Shown: positions 1 to 6,641, counted from the stretch's first letter. The stretch is DNA of 21,594 nt from an uncultured Porphyromonas sp. (GCF_905372525.1 NZ_CAJPPN010000042.1:1-21594); one strand, 5' to 3'. Notes: generated by a model not told the origin, from the letters alone. Program-made: numbers and translations.

Positions 1-146
1 GGGTAAAAGTGGGGGGCAAAGGGGGTGCCTCAGATGAAGACTAGAAGCACTCCCTCTACTCCATAATAATATATAGAGTAGAGGGAGCGAAGAGGGTGGG
101 GGAGGGTAAAAGTAGGGAGTAAAGGGGCGTGCCTCGGATGAGACTA
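1..146. repeat. imperfect direct repeat pair flanking a hairpin
   Basis: Two similar stretches, about 1-43 and 104-146, share GGGTAAAAGT, a G-rich run, then TGCCTC.GATG and AGACTA, with a period of about 103 bases. They flank the hairpin at 50-87. The first copy starts at the window edge, so the repeat may extend further left. No coding potential is apparent in 1-178. The origin (local duplication or part of a dispersed intergenic repeat) cannot be decided from one site. Confidence 0.6.
50..87 (-). terminator. hairpin, probable terminator of the glyS-lpxB operon
   Basis: CTCCCTCTACTC (50-61) and GAGTAGAGGGAG (76-87) are perfect 12-bp complements around an AT-rich 14-nt loop. The hairpin lies about 90 bases past the lpxB stop. 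Read on the minus strand it is followed by a moderately T-rich stretch rather than a clean U-tract, so termination is likely but not certain. It could also end a gene entering from the left. Confidence 0.6.
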
Positions 147-178
147 AGTGTGTAGGCTCTGGAGGTATGAGTGGCTAC

Positions 179-1306
179 CTACCGCCCCATGAGGGTAAGT
201 AGGGTGCGGGCTGCTCGGGGTGCTGCGGGGGTAGTGCCTACGCTCCGGCAAAGTGCCTCTAGGGCCTCCAGCTGTGCCCGTCGCTCTTCGCTCCCTGAGT
301 CGAGTAGAGGGAGGATAGAGCGGGTGAGTTCGCCCCTATTCATCCTATCGCCTAGGAGCTCAGGTACAGCTGCTCTACCGAGGATGAGGTTCACGAGCGA
401 GAAGAAGCGTACGGAGAAGAGGTGTTCGAAGGCTAGACATGCTACCCGACCACCTCCCATACGATAGCAGACGACCATAGGCGTACGCCACAATCCTGTC
501 TCCAGTGTAGCGGTACCGGAGGTGACGAGGGCTAACTGAGAGCGGCGCATGAGTCCATAGGTATCCCCGAAGGTAATGCCTACACCCTCATAGCCCTCTA
601 GGTAGCGAGTATAGTCCTCTCGTCCCAGTCCAGGAGCACCAGCTATCGTGACCTCATAGCCACGATCTAGTAGGGGGGCGGTGGTGGCAAGCATTGTGGG
701 GAGGTTGTTCTTCAATTCGCTCCGACGGCTCCCCGGGATGAGGGCGATGAGGGGAGTGGGCTTGACCTCCCCGGGATGCTCACCAAGGTAGGTCAGGTGC
801 GCATCTGTACATGGGTTGCCCACATAGGTGACGGGGAGGCCTCGGCTAGCGAAGTACTTCTCCTCGAAGGGCAGGATACACAGCCCGTGGTGGATATACT
901 GGCGGAGCTTGCGGATACGACCACTACGCCATGCCCAGAGCTTGGGAAGAATGTAGTAGATGATCTTAGCCTCGGGGAGCTTCTCTCGGGTGAAAGGAAG
1001 GATGAAGCGGAGGTTAAAGTCAGCGAAGTCCACAGGGATGACCACATCGGGTCTGAACTCTAGGAGAGCACGCTGGACAGCCCTACCGACCCTCATGATA
1101 GTACCCAGATGCTTCACTACATCGATGATACCCATGAAGGCCACTTGGCTATAGTGGGCTACAGGAGCGGTACCCGAAGCCTCCTGCATTCGCTCCCCTC
1201 CCATGAAGGCAAACGAAGCCTCTGGATCCTCCTGCCTCAGTGCTCGTATGAGTGCTGAGGCATGTAGGTCTCCAGAGGCTTCGCCTGCGACGAGGAAGTA
1301 GCGCAT
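179..1306 (-). CDS. lpxB: lipid-A-disaccharide synthase
   Basis: LpxB joins UDP-2,3-diacylglucosamine to 2,3-diacylglucosamine-1-phosphate (lipid X) to make the lipid A disaccharide at the inner face of the cytoplasmic membrane. The 375-aa length is normal for this GT-B family (GT19). It has the N-terminal GEASGD motif (residues 8-13, followed by LH), VDFADFN (92-98), the WAWR segment (124-127), YVGNP (161-165) and the sugar-nucleotide-side PGSRRSE (191-197). The variant PKLWAWR replaces the more usual SPxVWAWR. It is the last gene of a minus-strand run and begins 9 bases after surE ends. The ATG at 1306 is kept because it gives the canonical MRYFLVAGEASGD start. It implies an outer membrane with lipid A. 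Confidence 0.95.
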   Translation of the reverse strand: MRYFLVAGEASGDLHASALIRALRQEDPEASFAFMGGERMQEASGTAPVAHYSQVAFMGIIDVVKHLGTIMRVGRAVQRALLEFRPDVVIPVDFADFNLRFILPFTREKLPEAKIIYYILPKLWAWRSGRIRKLRQYIHHGLCILPFEEKYFASRGLPVTYVGNPCTDAHLTYLGEHPGEVKPTPLIALIPGSRRSELKNNLPTMLATTAPLLDRGYEVTIAGAPGLGREDYTRYLEGYEGVGITFGDTYGLMRRSQLALVTSGTATLETGLWRTPMVVCYRMGGGRVACLAFEHLFSVRFFSLVNLILGRAAVPELLGDRMNRGELTRSILPLLDSGSEERRAQLEALEALCRSVGTTPAAPRAARTLLTLMGR

Positions 1307-1315
1307 GGCTCTAGT

Positions 1316-2068
1316 CTATCTACCCGCTAGGGAGCGTAGCTCCTCTAGGTACTGGTGGTTGGTCGTATCCAGCTGTAGCGGGGTGAGGGTAGCCCACCCT
1401 TCGCGTAGATAGTGCCAGTCCCCGGGGTGAGGATCGTCACCTGCTATCTGATAACCCGTCATCCAGTGTACCTCCTTGCCCCGACCATCTTGGCTATTGA
1501 CGAACTCCTCTACGAAGCGTCCTACCGTCATCGGGCAGATCTTCAGTCCCTTGGGCTCGCCCTTAGGGACATTGAGTGAGAGCATAGTCTGTCGGGGTAG
1601 AGTGGTGCGCTTCATCATCTCTACGACCTGTAGGGTGTAGTCTATAGAGTCCTTGAAGTCAGGGTGCCATGCCGTATCATCGAGGGATATAGCTAGCGAA
1701 GGAATGCCATAGATACAGCCCTCACGAGCGGCACCTAGCGTACCTGAATAGCTGACACAGATCCCCTCGTTGCTCCCGTGGTTGATCCCAGAGAGGATGA
1801 GGTCGGGTCGCTTCTCAGCGAAGACCGTATTGAGGGCTAGCTTCACACAGTCCACGGGGGTACCTTCGCAGCTATAGACCTGTAGGTCACCCTCCTGCCC
1901 TCGGTGCTTCAGGCGCAGGGGCTGTGTAGTAGTGATCGCTCCGGAGTAGCCAGAGCGGGGGCCATCGGGGGCGACGATGGTTACCTCGCCGTAGGGGAGC
2001 ATAGCGGCTGCTAGCTCCTGGATGCCTGCGGCACGGAAGCCATCATCGTTCGAGATGAGTATATGCAT
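1316..2068 (-). CDS. surE: 5'/3'-nucleotidase SurE
   Basis: SurE is a metal-dependent cytoplasmic nucleoside-monophosphate phosphatase linked to stationary-phase survival. The 250-aa protein matches the family length. It has the N-terminal metal-binding NDDG (residues 7-10, Asp8 and Asp9), the serine ligand in PRSGYSGA (Ser39), GTPVDCV (70-76) and the SGINHGSN motif (93-100, with Asn96 as the likely metal ligand). All four expected metal-site residues are present, so it should be active. It lies 16 bases after the FKBP gene and 9 bases before lpxB, so it is very likely cotranscribed with both. The start is the first Met, directly before the beta strand HILISNDDG, as in other SurE proteins. 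Confidence 0.95.
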   Translation of the reverse strand: MHILISNDDGFRAAGIQELAAAMLPYGEVTIVAPDGPRSGYSGAITTTQPLRLKHRGQEGDLQVYSCEGTPVDCVKLALNTVFAEKRPDLILSGINHGSNEGICVSYSGTLGAAREGCIYGIPSLAISLDDTAWHPDFKDSIDYTLQVVEMMKRTTLPRQTMLSLNVPKGEPKGLKICPMTVGRFVEEFVNSQDGRGKEVHWMTGYQIAGDDPHPGDWHYLREGWATLTPLQLDTTNHQYLEELRSLAGR

Positions 2069-2084
2069 TTAGTTCTCTCTTGGG

Positions 2085-2609
2085 TTACTTGACGATCTCT
2101 ACGAGCTTGAGCTTAAAGAAGAGGCTGGAGTAGGAGGGAATTCCCCCTACGGTCTGTCCTCCGTAGCCCAAGTACCAGGGGATGACGACTTCGGCAGCAT
2201 CTCCTACGACCATGTTCTGCAGGGCGATAGCGAAGCCCGTGATGTAGGTATTGACTCGTGCTGGGGTGATGAGGGTCTGGCTGGTATTGCTGTCGAAGGG
2301 ACGTGCCTGGGTACTATCCTCTACCCACTCTGTGGTGAGGTAGCCCGTGTACTCACAGCGGACGTTGTCGGTCGCTGCGGGCTTCTCCTTGCCTTTACCG
2401 TGGGTGGTATACTTCATGTAGACGAAGTTGCTCCCATAGATACCAGGGATGCTGACGGGACTATAGCCCTCGCGTCCCTTGAAGGTACGGAAGACCTTCT
2501 CGTTGTTCTCGCGGCGCTGCTGCTGGGTGTCGATAGCGTCGTTGCAGCTAGGCAGGGCGACGAGGGTCAGGAGGCCGAGGCCAAGTGTATATAGGCGCTT
2601 GCTGATCAT
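2085..2609 (-). CDS. FKBP-type peptidyl-prolyl cis-trans isomerase, lipoprotein
   Basis: This is a predicted periplasmic, membrane-anchored proline isomerase or folding chaperone of 174 aa. The N-terminus is a lipoprotein signal: basic start (MISKR), hydrophobic stretch, then the lipobox LPSC with the lipidated Cys at residue 22. After a charged linker (QQQRRENNEK) comes one FKBP domain. Its beginning reads VRCEYTGYL, its middle has FDSN and a GFAIALQNMVVGD segment, and its end has YLGYGG..GIPSYSSLFFKLKLVEI, the typical FKBP C-terminal half. Such surface or periplasmic FKBP lipoproteins are common in Bacteroidetes. It sits between glyS (21 bases) and surE (16 bases) in one transcription unit. 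Substrates are unknown. Confidence 0.88.
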   Translation of the reverse strand: MISKRLYTLGLGLLTLVALPSCNDAIDTQQQRRENNEKVFRTFKGREGYSPVSIPGIYGSNFVYMKYTTHGKGKEKPAATDNVRCEYTGYLTTEWVEDSTQARPFDSNTSQTLITPARVNTYITGFAIALQNMVVGDAAEVVIPWYLGYGGQTVGGIPSYSSLFFKLKLVEIVK

Positions 2610-2630
2610 GAGTGGTAGGTGAAGGGGGGG

Positions 2631-4172
2631 TTAGATACGACGGAGGAGGCTCTTCAGCGAGGTCTCCTCGGAGAGGCGGCTAGCGAGGTCACTGATGGGG
2701 AGGCGCTCCTGCTGCATCGTGTCTCGGTGGCGGAGGGTGACCGTACCATCCTCCATCGTCTGGTGGTCGATGGTCACACAGTAGGGGGTGCCGATGGCAT
2801 CCTGTCGGCGATAACGCTTACCGATAGAGTCCTTCTCGTCGAGCTGGCAGTTGAAGTCAAACTTTAGGCTGTCGTACAGCTCACGAGCCTTGTCGTCTAG
2901 TCCATCCTTGCGTACGAGGGGCAGGATAGCGAGCTTGACAGGAGCTAGGGCAGCGGGTAGGTGGAGCACGGTGCGCTTCTCTCCACCCTCTAGCTCTTCC
3001 TCCTCATAGCATCCACAGACTAGGCTGAGGAACATACGGTCTACACCTATTGAGGTCTCGATCACGTAGGGGGTGTAGCTCTCCGAGAGCTCGGGATCAA
3101 AGTACTGCATCTTCTTGCCACTGAACTCCTCGTGACGCTTGAGGTCGAAGTCCGTACGGCTGTGGATACCCTCTACCTCCTTGAAGCCAAAGGGCATCTC
3201 AAACTCGATGTCCGTAGCAGCGTTGGCATAGTGGGCGAGCTTCTCGTGGTCGTGGAAGCGGTACTTCTGGTCTCCTAGACCGAGAGCCTTGTGCCAGCGT
3301 AGGCGAAGGTCCTTCCAGTAGTCGAACCATCGGAGTTCCTCTCCTGGGCGAACGAAGAACTGCATCTCCATCTGCTCGAACTCGCGCATACGGAAGATGA
3401 ACTGACGAGCTACGATCTCGTTGCGGAAGGCCTTACCGATCTGAGCGATCCCGAAGGGGATCTTCATACGTCCGGTCTTCTGCACGTTGAGGAAATTGAC
3501 GAAGATCCCCTGAGCGGTCTCAGGGCGAAGGTACACCTTCATAGCACCCTCTGCCGTAGAGCCCATCTCGGTGGCGAACATGAGGTTGAACTGTCGCACC
3601 TCTGTCCAGTTGCGTGTGCCACTGATGGGGCAGACGATCTCACAGTCTAGGATGATCTGTCGTAGCCCCTCTAGGTCGGTGGCATTCATCGCCTCGGCGA
3701 AGCGTCTATGTACCTCATCCCACTTGGCTTGGTACTCGAGTACTCGGGGGTTGGTGGAGCGGAACTGGGCTTCGTCGAAGCTCTCGCCGAACTTCTTGGC
3801 CGCCTTAGCTACCTCCTTATTGATTTTCTCCTCGATCTTGGCTAGGTGATCTTCGATGAGCACATCGGCACGGTAGCGCTTCTTGGAGTCTTTGTTGTCG
3901 ATGAGGGGATCATTGAAGGCATCGACATGTCCAGAGGCCTTCCAGATCTTGGGGTGCATAAAGATGGCGGAGTCAATACCCACGACATTGGGGGCAAGGA
4001 GTGTCATGGCCTCCCACCAGTAGCGTTTGATGTTGTTCTTGAGTTCGCTACCGAGCTGTCCATAGTCATAGACAGCGCCGAGGCCATCATAGATCTCGGA
4101 GGAGGGGAAGACGAAGCCGTATTCCTTACAGTGAGCGATTACCTTCTTGAAGAGGTCTTCTTGCTGTGCCAT
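2631..4172 (-). CDS. glyS: glycine--tRNA ligase (single-chain, GlyQS type)
   Basis: This class II aminoacyl-tRNA synthetase charges tRNA-Gly with glycine in the cytoplasm. It is the single-chain alpha2 type rather than the alpha2beta2 type, about 513 aa from the chosen start. Class II motifs are visible: motif 2 around GKAFRNEI and the following FIFRMREFEQMEMQFF, and motif 3 in the ETSIGVDRMF region. The C-terminal anticodon-binding domain begins near APVKLAILPL. An in-frame extension reaches upstream to 4220, but I place the start at the ATG at 4172 (MAQQEDLFKK), which matches the family's N-terminus and sits behind an AT-rich leader with a promoter motif at 4242-4249. It leads the four-gene operon ending in lpxB. 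Confidence 0.95.
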   Translation of the reverse strand: MAQQEDLFKKVIAHCKEYGFVFPSSEIYDGLGAVYDYGQLGSELKNNIKRYWWEAMTLLAPNVVGIDSAIFMHPKIWKASGHVDAFNDPLIDNKDSKKRYRADVLIEDHLAKIEEKINKEVAKAAKKFGESFDEAQFRSTNPRVLEYQAKWDEVHRRFAEAMNATDLEGLRQIILDCEIVCPISGTRNWTEVRQFNLMFATEMGSTAEGAMKVYLRPETAQGIFVNFLNVQKTGRMKIPFGIAQIGKAFRNEIVARQFIFRMREFEQMEMQFFVRPGEELRWFDYWKDLRLRWHKALGLGDQKYRFHDHEKLAHYANAATDIEFEMPFGFKEVEGIHSRTDFDLKRHEEFSGKKMQYFDPELSESYTPYVIETSIGVDRMFLSLVCGCYEEEELEGGEKRTVLHLPAALAPVKLAILPLVRKDGLDDKARELYDSLKFDFNCQLDEKDSIGKRYRRQDAIGTPYCVTIDHQTMEDGTVTLRHRDTMQQERLPISDLASRLSEETSLKSLLRRI

Positions 4173-4241
4173 TATTGTTGATTGTTCTAGTTCGTCGATA
4201 GAAATATCCTCATCGCCCACGAGGGGCTATTTACTAAACGA

Positions 4242-4249
4242 CAAAGTTA
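4242..4249 (-). promoter_or_regulatory. -7 promoter element of the glyS operon
   Basis: On the minus strand this reads TAACTTTG, a perfect match to the Bacteroidetes TAnnTTTG -7 box, about 70 bases before the glyS ATG. No convincing -33 TTG is visible at the expected distance. The palindromic repeat array begins only 12 bases upstream (4262), so the repeat lies where upstream promoter sequence would be. Confidence 0.6.
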
Positions 4250-4261
4250 CACAATATCAGC

Positions 4262-4351
4262 TATTAGACCTATTAGACCTATTGGACTTATTAGACCTAC
4301 CGCCTAGGTCTAATAAGTCCAATAGGTCTAATAGGTCTAATAAGTCCAATA
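4262..4351. repeat. palindromic array of 9-nt units (36-bp perfect stem)
   Basis: Four left-arm units (TATTAGACC twice, TATTGGACT, TATTAGACC; 4262-4297), a 9-nt loop TACCGCCTA (4298-4306), then five right-arm units (GGTCTAATA, AGTCCAATA, GGTCTAATA twice, AGTCCAATA; 4307-4351). The order of unit variants mirrors exactly, so 4262-4297 and 4307-4342 form a perfect 36-bp stem, with one extra unit on the right. It lies between the end of the four-helix gene (stop at 4355-4357) and the glyS promoter, and could act as the 3' structure of that gene's transcript. A related array is at 4975-5037. Confidence 0.93.
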
Positions 4352-4354
4352 TTC

Positions 4355-4936
4355 CTAGGAGCTCGGCTCTCTCTTCGTCGAACTCGGCTCTCTCGTCGCT
4401 CTTCGGGCTCGAGACATCTCCTCTCGTATGCCACCCTCCTTGAGAAAGGCTGCCTTAGCAGCCTCTATGAGCTTGCGTAGGAGACTGTCGGTCTGGTGGA
4501 TCAGGGTGATAGCTATATTGGCTATCGTGCAGGGGGGACGTACTTTGATTGCCTCCCGGTAGTAGGCAGAGTCGTTGCATTTCCAGCAGGCTCTACGTGC
4601 CTGGGTTGCTTTCTCGCTGCCTAGGCTCCACTGCTCGAGGTCACGTACACGCAGATAGTCTTCGTAGTCGAGGAGGAGTTCTTGGAGGCTGGCTTTGGCT
4701 ACATTGAGGAGCTTGATTTCGGTCTCTCTGGAGGTAGTAGAGGCGGCGGTACCCTCAGCGATATTCTGCTTACCGCTACGAGCTGCTTGTATCATCTGGT
4801 CGATGGTACGATCACCCCGCTCCAGGAAGTGATGAGCAAAGTAAAAGGTAATATCATAGATACACTCTGCCTTCTGAAAGGCGACGAGGTCTCGGTACCG
4901 CCCCTTCTGCGGAAGGAAGCTATGAGGTGTGGACAT
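4355..4936 (-). CDS. four-helix bundle protein with suffix domain (S23/Avd-like)
   Basis: A 193-aa protein of the four-helix-bundle family that includes the protein encoded in 23S rRNA intervening sequences and Avd of diversity-generating retroelements. Residues 14-110 fit the bundle: YRDLVAFQKAECIYDITFYF, then RTIDQMIQAARSGKQNIAEG and a third helix with ETEIKLLNVAKASLQELLLDYEDYL (the conserved Q..RAA.S..NIAEG pattern). Residues 139-178 (ANIAITLIHQTDSLL, then FLKEGGIREEMSRAR) match the C-terminal 'suffix' extension typical of Bacteroidetes members. The tail repeats REPSS twice. The frame runs upstream to a TTG at 5026 through the 9-nt repeats (reading LDLLDLLDL), but the ATG at 4936 follows the promoter motif and begins the recognisable protein. 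The molecular function is unknown. No reverse transcriptase, rRNA or variable repeat is nearby. Confidence 0.85.
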   Translation of the reverse strand: MSTPHSFLPQKGRYRDLVAFQKAECIYDITFYFAHHFLERGDRTIDQMIQAARSGKQNIAEGTAASTTSRETEIKLLNVAKASLQELLLDYEDYLRVRDLEQWSLGSEKATQARRACWKCNDSAYYREAIKVRPPCTIANIAITLIHQTDSLLRKLIEAAKAAFLKEGGIREEMSRARRATREPSSTKREPSS

Positions 4937-4963
4937 ACAGGGTATATTTAAGTCATGTCCACA
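4928..4963. promoter_or_regulatory. 9-bp inverted repeat spanning the start of the four-helix gene
   Basis: TGTGGACAT (4928-4936) and ATGTCCACA (4955-4963) are perfect inverted repeats 18 bases apart. One arm contains the ATG start codon (complement of 4934-4936) and the other touches the TATATTTG promoter box (4962-4969). The placement suits an operator or autoregulatory site, or a structure hiding the start codon. This is inferred from position only. Confidence 0.45.
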
Positions 4964-4969
4964 AATATA
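4962..4969 (-). promoter_or_regulatory. -7 promoter element of the four-helix gene
   Basis: On the minus strand this reads TATATTTG, matching TAnnTTTG, 25 bases before the ATG at 4936. It implies a very short 5' leader. The -33 region falls inside the neighbouring 9-nt repeat array (4975 onward), so the repeat would form part of this promoter. Confidence 0.6.
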
Positions 4970-4974
4970 GATAA

Positions 4975-5037
4975 TATTAGACCTATTAGACCTACCTCCT
5001 AAGTCCAATAGGTCCAATAAGTCCAATAAGTCTAATA
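4975..5037. repeat. second 9-nt palindromic array, overlapping the queA 3' end
   Basis: Two units TATTAGACC (4975-4992), loop TACCTCCTA (4993-5001), then AGTCCAATA, GGTCCAATA, AGTCCAATA, AGTCTAATA (5002-5037). The arms pair over 18 bp. The unit variants would leave A-C mismatches in a plus-strand RNA but become G-U pairs in a minus-strand RNA, which is the direction of queA and the four-helix gene. The queA stop codon (5032-5034) lies in the last unit. The loop differs from that of the first array by one base. Confidence 0.9.
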
Positions 5038-6249
5038 GGGCATCAGCAGTGAGCTATCCCCATAGCTCAGAAAACGAAACTCATGCTCCAGCGCATAGGT
5101 GTACACCCGCCGCCAGTCTTCCCCTATCAAGGCTGCTATCAGTAGCAGGAGCGTACTGTGGGGCTGGTGGAAGTTGGTGACCATCCCTCGGACGACTCGG
5201 TAGACATAGCCCGGGGCGATGATGATACTCGTGGGGAAGACGAGCTGCGTGAGCTCATGACACTCCATATAACATAGGAGTGTCCCTAGAGCTCGGTCGG
5301 CATCATAGACCTCCCCACCCTGATAGGGTTGCCACTGGCTGACGTGTAGCTCCTCGGGCTGACTCTCGGGGTGCTCGGTGAGGTAGACACCGAGGTGGTA
5401 GAGGCTCTCCAGCGTGCGTACCGAGGTCGTCCCTACAGCGATGATGTGCCCTAGGCTCGCTCGTAGATACTCCAGCGTGCTACGGGAGACGGAGATGAGC
5501 TCGGCGTGCATCTCGTGCCCTCCGATGAGCTCTGCCTTGACTGGGCGAAAGGTACCTGCCCCGACGTGTAGCGTCACGTCCAGCACCTCTATATCCCGCT
5601 CCCGAAGCTGGGCAAAGACCTCGGGGGTGAAGTGTAGCCCTGCCGTAGGAGCTGCCACTGATCCCTCCCGCTGGGCATAGACGGTCTGGTAGGTAGTCAA
5701 GTCACTCTCCTCCGTCTCCCTATCGAGATAGGGGGGGATGGGGAGGATACCCATGAGCTCTAGCAGTTCGCCGAAGGTATAGTGAGCGTTGTCCCAGCTG
5801 AAGGCCACCTCGCCCTCGGCGACACGCTTGGCTTGTAGGCGCACCTGACCTTTGGAGCCTGAGAGGTCTTCGTAGAGGCTTGTGTCGAGCCTAAACCGCT
5901 TGGCATTGCCTATCATGCAGTGCCAGCTGCACTGCTCGGTGGCCGAGAGGGAGCGTTCGTAGCTCTCGGGGACGGAGGGGTCGAGGCAGAAGATCTCGAT
6001 GCGTGCTCCGCTCTCCTTGTGAAAGACGAGGCGGGCACGGATGACCTTGGAGTTATTACGCACGAGGACGGTACCCTCGGGTAGGAGCTCAGGCAGATCT
6101 CTGAAGGTGTGCTCGCTGATCTCCCCTCCACGGTAGACTAGGAGCTTGGAGCTGCTCCTATCGGGCAGGGGGTAGCGAGCGATACGCTCGTCGGGTAGGG
6201 GATAGTCGTAGTCTGCGATAGCTATCTGCTGGGGATCTATAGAGGACAT
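5032..6249 (-). CDS. queA: S-adenosylmethionine:tRNA ribosyltransferase-isomerase
   Basis: QueA transfers and isomerises the ribosyl moiety of SAM onto 7-aminomethyl-7-deazaguanine at position 34 of tRNAs for Asp, Asn, His and Tyr, giving epoxyqueuosine. From the ATG at 6249 the protein is 405 aa. Recognisable family stretches are DYDYPLPDERIARYPL at residues 13-28, RARLVF after VRNNSKVI, AAPTAGLHFT, LHVGAGTFRPV, MVTNFHQPHSTLL and the C-terminal FRFLSYGD. An upstream in-frame Met exists at 6300, but the intervening 17 residues look non-conserved, so I prefer MSSIDPQQIAIADYDY. The last codons and the TAG stop are supplied by a 9-nt repeat unit, yet the catalytic core and C-terminal FRFLSYGD are intact. 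Confidence 0.95.
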   Translation of the reverse strand: MSSIDPQQIAIADYDYPLPDERIARYPLPDRSSSKLLVYRGGEISEHTFRDLPELLPEGTVLVRNNSKVIRARLVFHKESGARIEIFCLDPSVPESYERSLSATEQCSWHCMIGNAKRFRLDTSLYEDLSGSKGQVRLQAKRVAEGEVAFSWDNAHYTFGELLELMGILPIPPYLDRETEESDLTTYQTVYAQREGSVAAPTAGLHFTPEVFAQLRERDIEVLDVTLHVGAGTFRPVKAELIGGHEMHAELISVSRSTLEYLRASLGHIIAVGTTSVRTLESLYHLGVYLTEHPESQPEELHVSQWQPYQGGEVYDADRALGTLLCYMECHELTQLVFPTSIIIAPGYVYRVVRGMVTNFHQPHSTLLLLIAALIGEDWRRVYTYALEHEFRFLSYGDSSLLMPY

Positions 6250-6328
6250 AGGTCTACATGAGGACAAATGGATCTGTGACACGTATGGGGCACTCTGCAC
6301 ACCGAGGCGGGGTGCTCCATGCAGGGGA

Positions 6329-6336
6329 CAAAGATA
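6329..6336 (-). promoter_or_regulatory. -7 promoter element of queA
   Basis: The minus strand reads TATCTTTG, a TAnnTTTG match, about 80 bases before the queA ATG. No clear -33 TTG is seen at the usual spacing. Confidence 0.5.
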
Positions 6337-6503
6337 CGGTAGATAGGATAGATACGGTCCTTCCTCTGCCCGCTCTTCCTTCCTCTGGGCTGGAGTCTTC
6401 CCTCCTCACTCGCTCCTTTGCTCCCCCCTCTCTCCCTCTCCTTCACTCCCTCCCCTCCATCATACGTAGCTCTAGGGGCTGGAGATGCCCCTTGCTGAGG
6501 GGG

Positions 6504-6641
6504 TCTCCACGCTCCTATAATGAACGCCTCGGCGCTCTTACCGAGAGCGTCTCTGCGCTCCTATAATGATCGTCTCAGCGCTCTTACCGAGAGCGCTGAA
6601 GCGTTCTTACCGAGAGCGCTGAAGCGTTCTTACCGAGAGCG
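6504..6641. repeat. 23-bp minisatellite, six tandem units
   Basis: Six head-to-tail units of exactly 23 bp start at 6504, 6527, 6550, 6573, 6596 and 6619. Two unit types are present. Units 1 and 3 carry GCTCCTATAATGA. Units 2, 4, 5 and 6 carry TTCTTACCGAGAGCG or CTCTTACCGAGAGCG. The last two units are identical, which suggests recent duplication. Minisatellites with 22-23-bp units inside miniature inverted-repeat elements are known in Porphyromonas gingivalis (the 'BrickBuilt' elements). Kinship with those is an inference, and I cannot define terminal inverted repeats here with certainty. Confidence 0.9.

Noticed and set aside
171..467. Open frame of 98 codons opposite lpxB
   Set aside because: It overlaps the lpxB coding sequence on the other strand and is Arg/Ser-rich, as expected for an antisense frame of GC-rich coding DNA.
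4173..4220. Sixteen-residue N-terminal extension of glycyl-tRNA synthetase
   Set aside because: It is not typical of the family and lies closer to the promoter; MAQQEDLFKK at 4172 is the conserved-looking start.
4262..4351. CRISPR-like array
   Set aside because: Units are only 9 nt, contiguous and palindromically arranged, with no spacers and no cas genes nearby.
4355..4936. Diversity-generating retroelement, suggested by the Avd-like four-helix protein
   Set aside because: No reverse transcriptase, template/variable repeat pair or C-type-lectin target gene is present, and the flanking repeats are short palindromic units.
4937..5026. N-terminal extension of the four-helix protein through the 9-nt repeat (TTG start at 5026)
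   Set aside because: It would read repeat-derived LDLLDLLDL, uses a TTG start, and runs upstream of the best promoter motif. The 9-nt period simply keeps the frame open.
6258..6566. Open frame of 102 codons on the plus strand
   Set aside because: It crosses the pyrimidine tract and minisatellite, has Ser/Leu/Pro-rich low-complexity composition and no family resemblance.
6511..6570. TATAATG in minisatellite units as sigma-70 type -10 boxes
   Set aside because: All credible promoters here use TAnnTTTG. TATAATG occurs as part of a repeat unit without a -35 partner or gene at a suitable distance.
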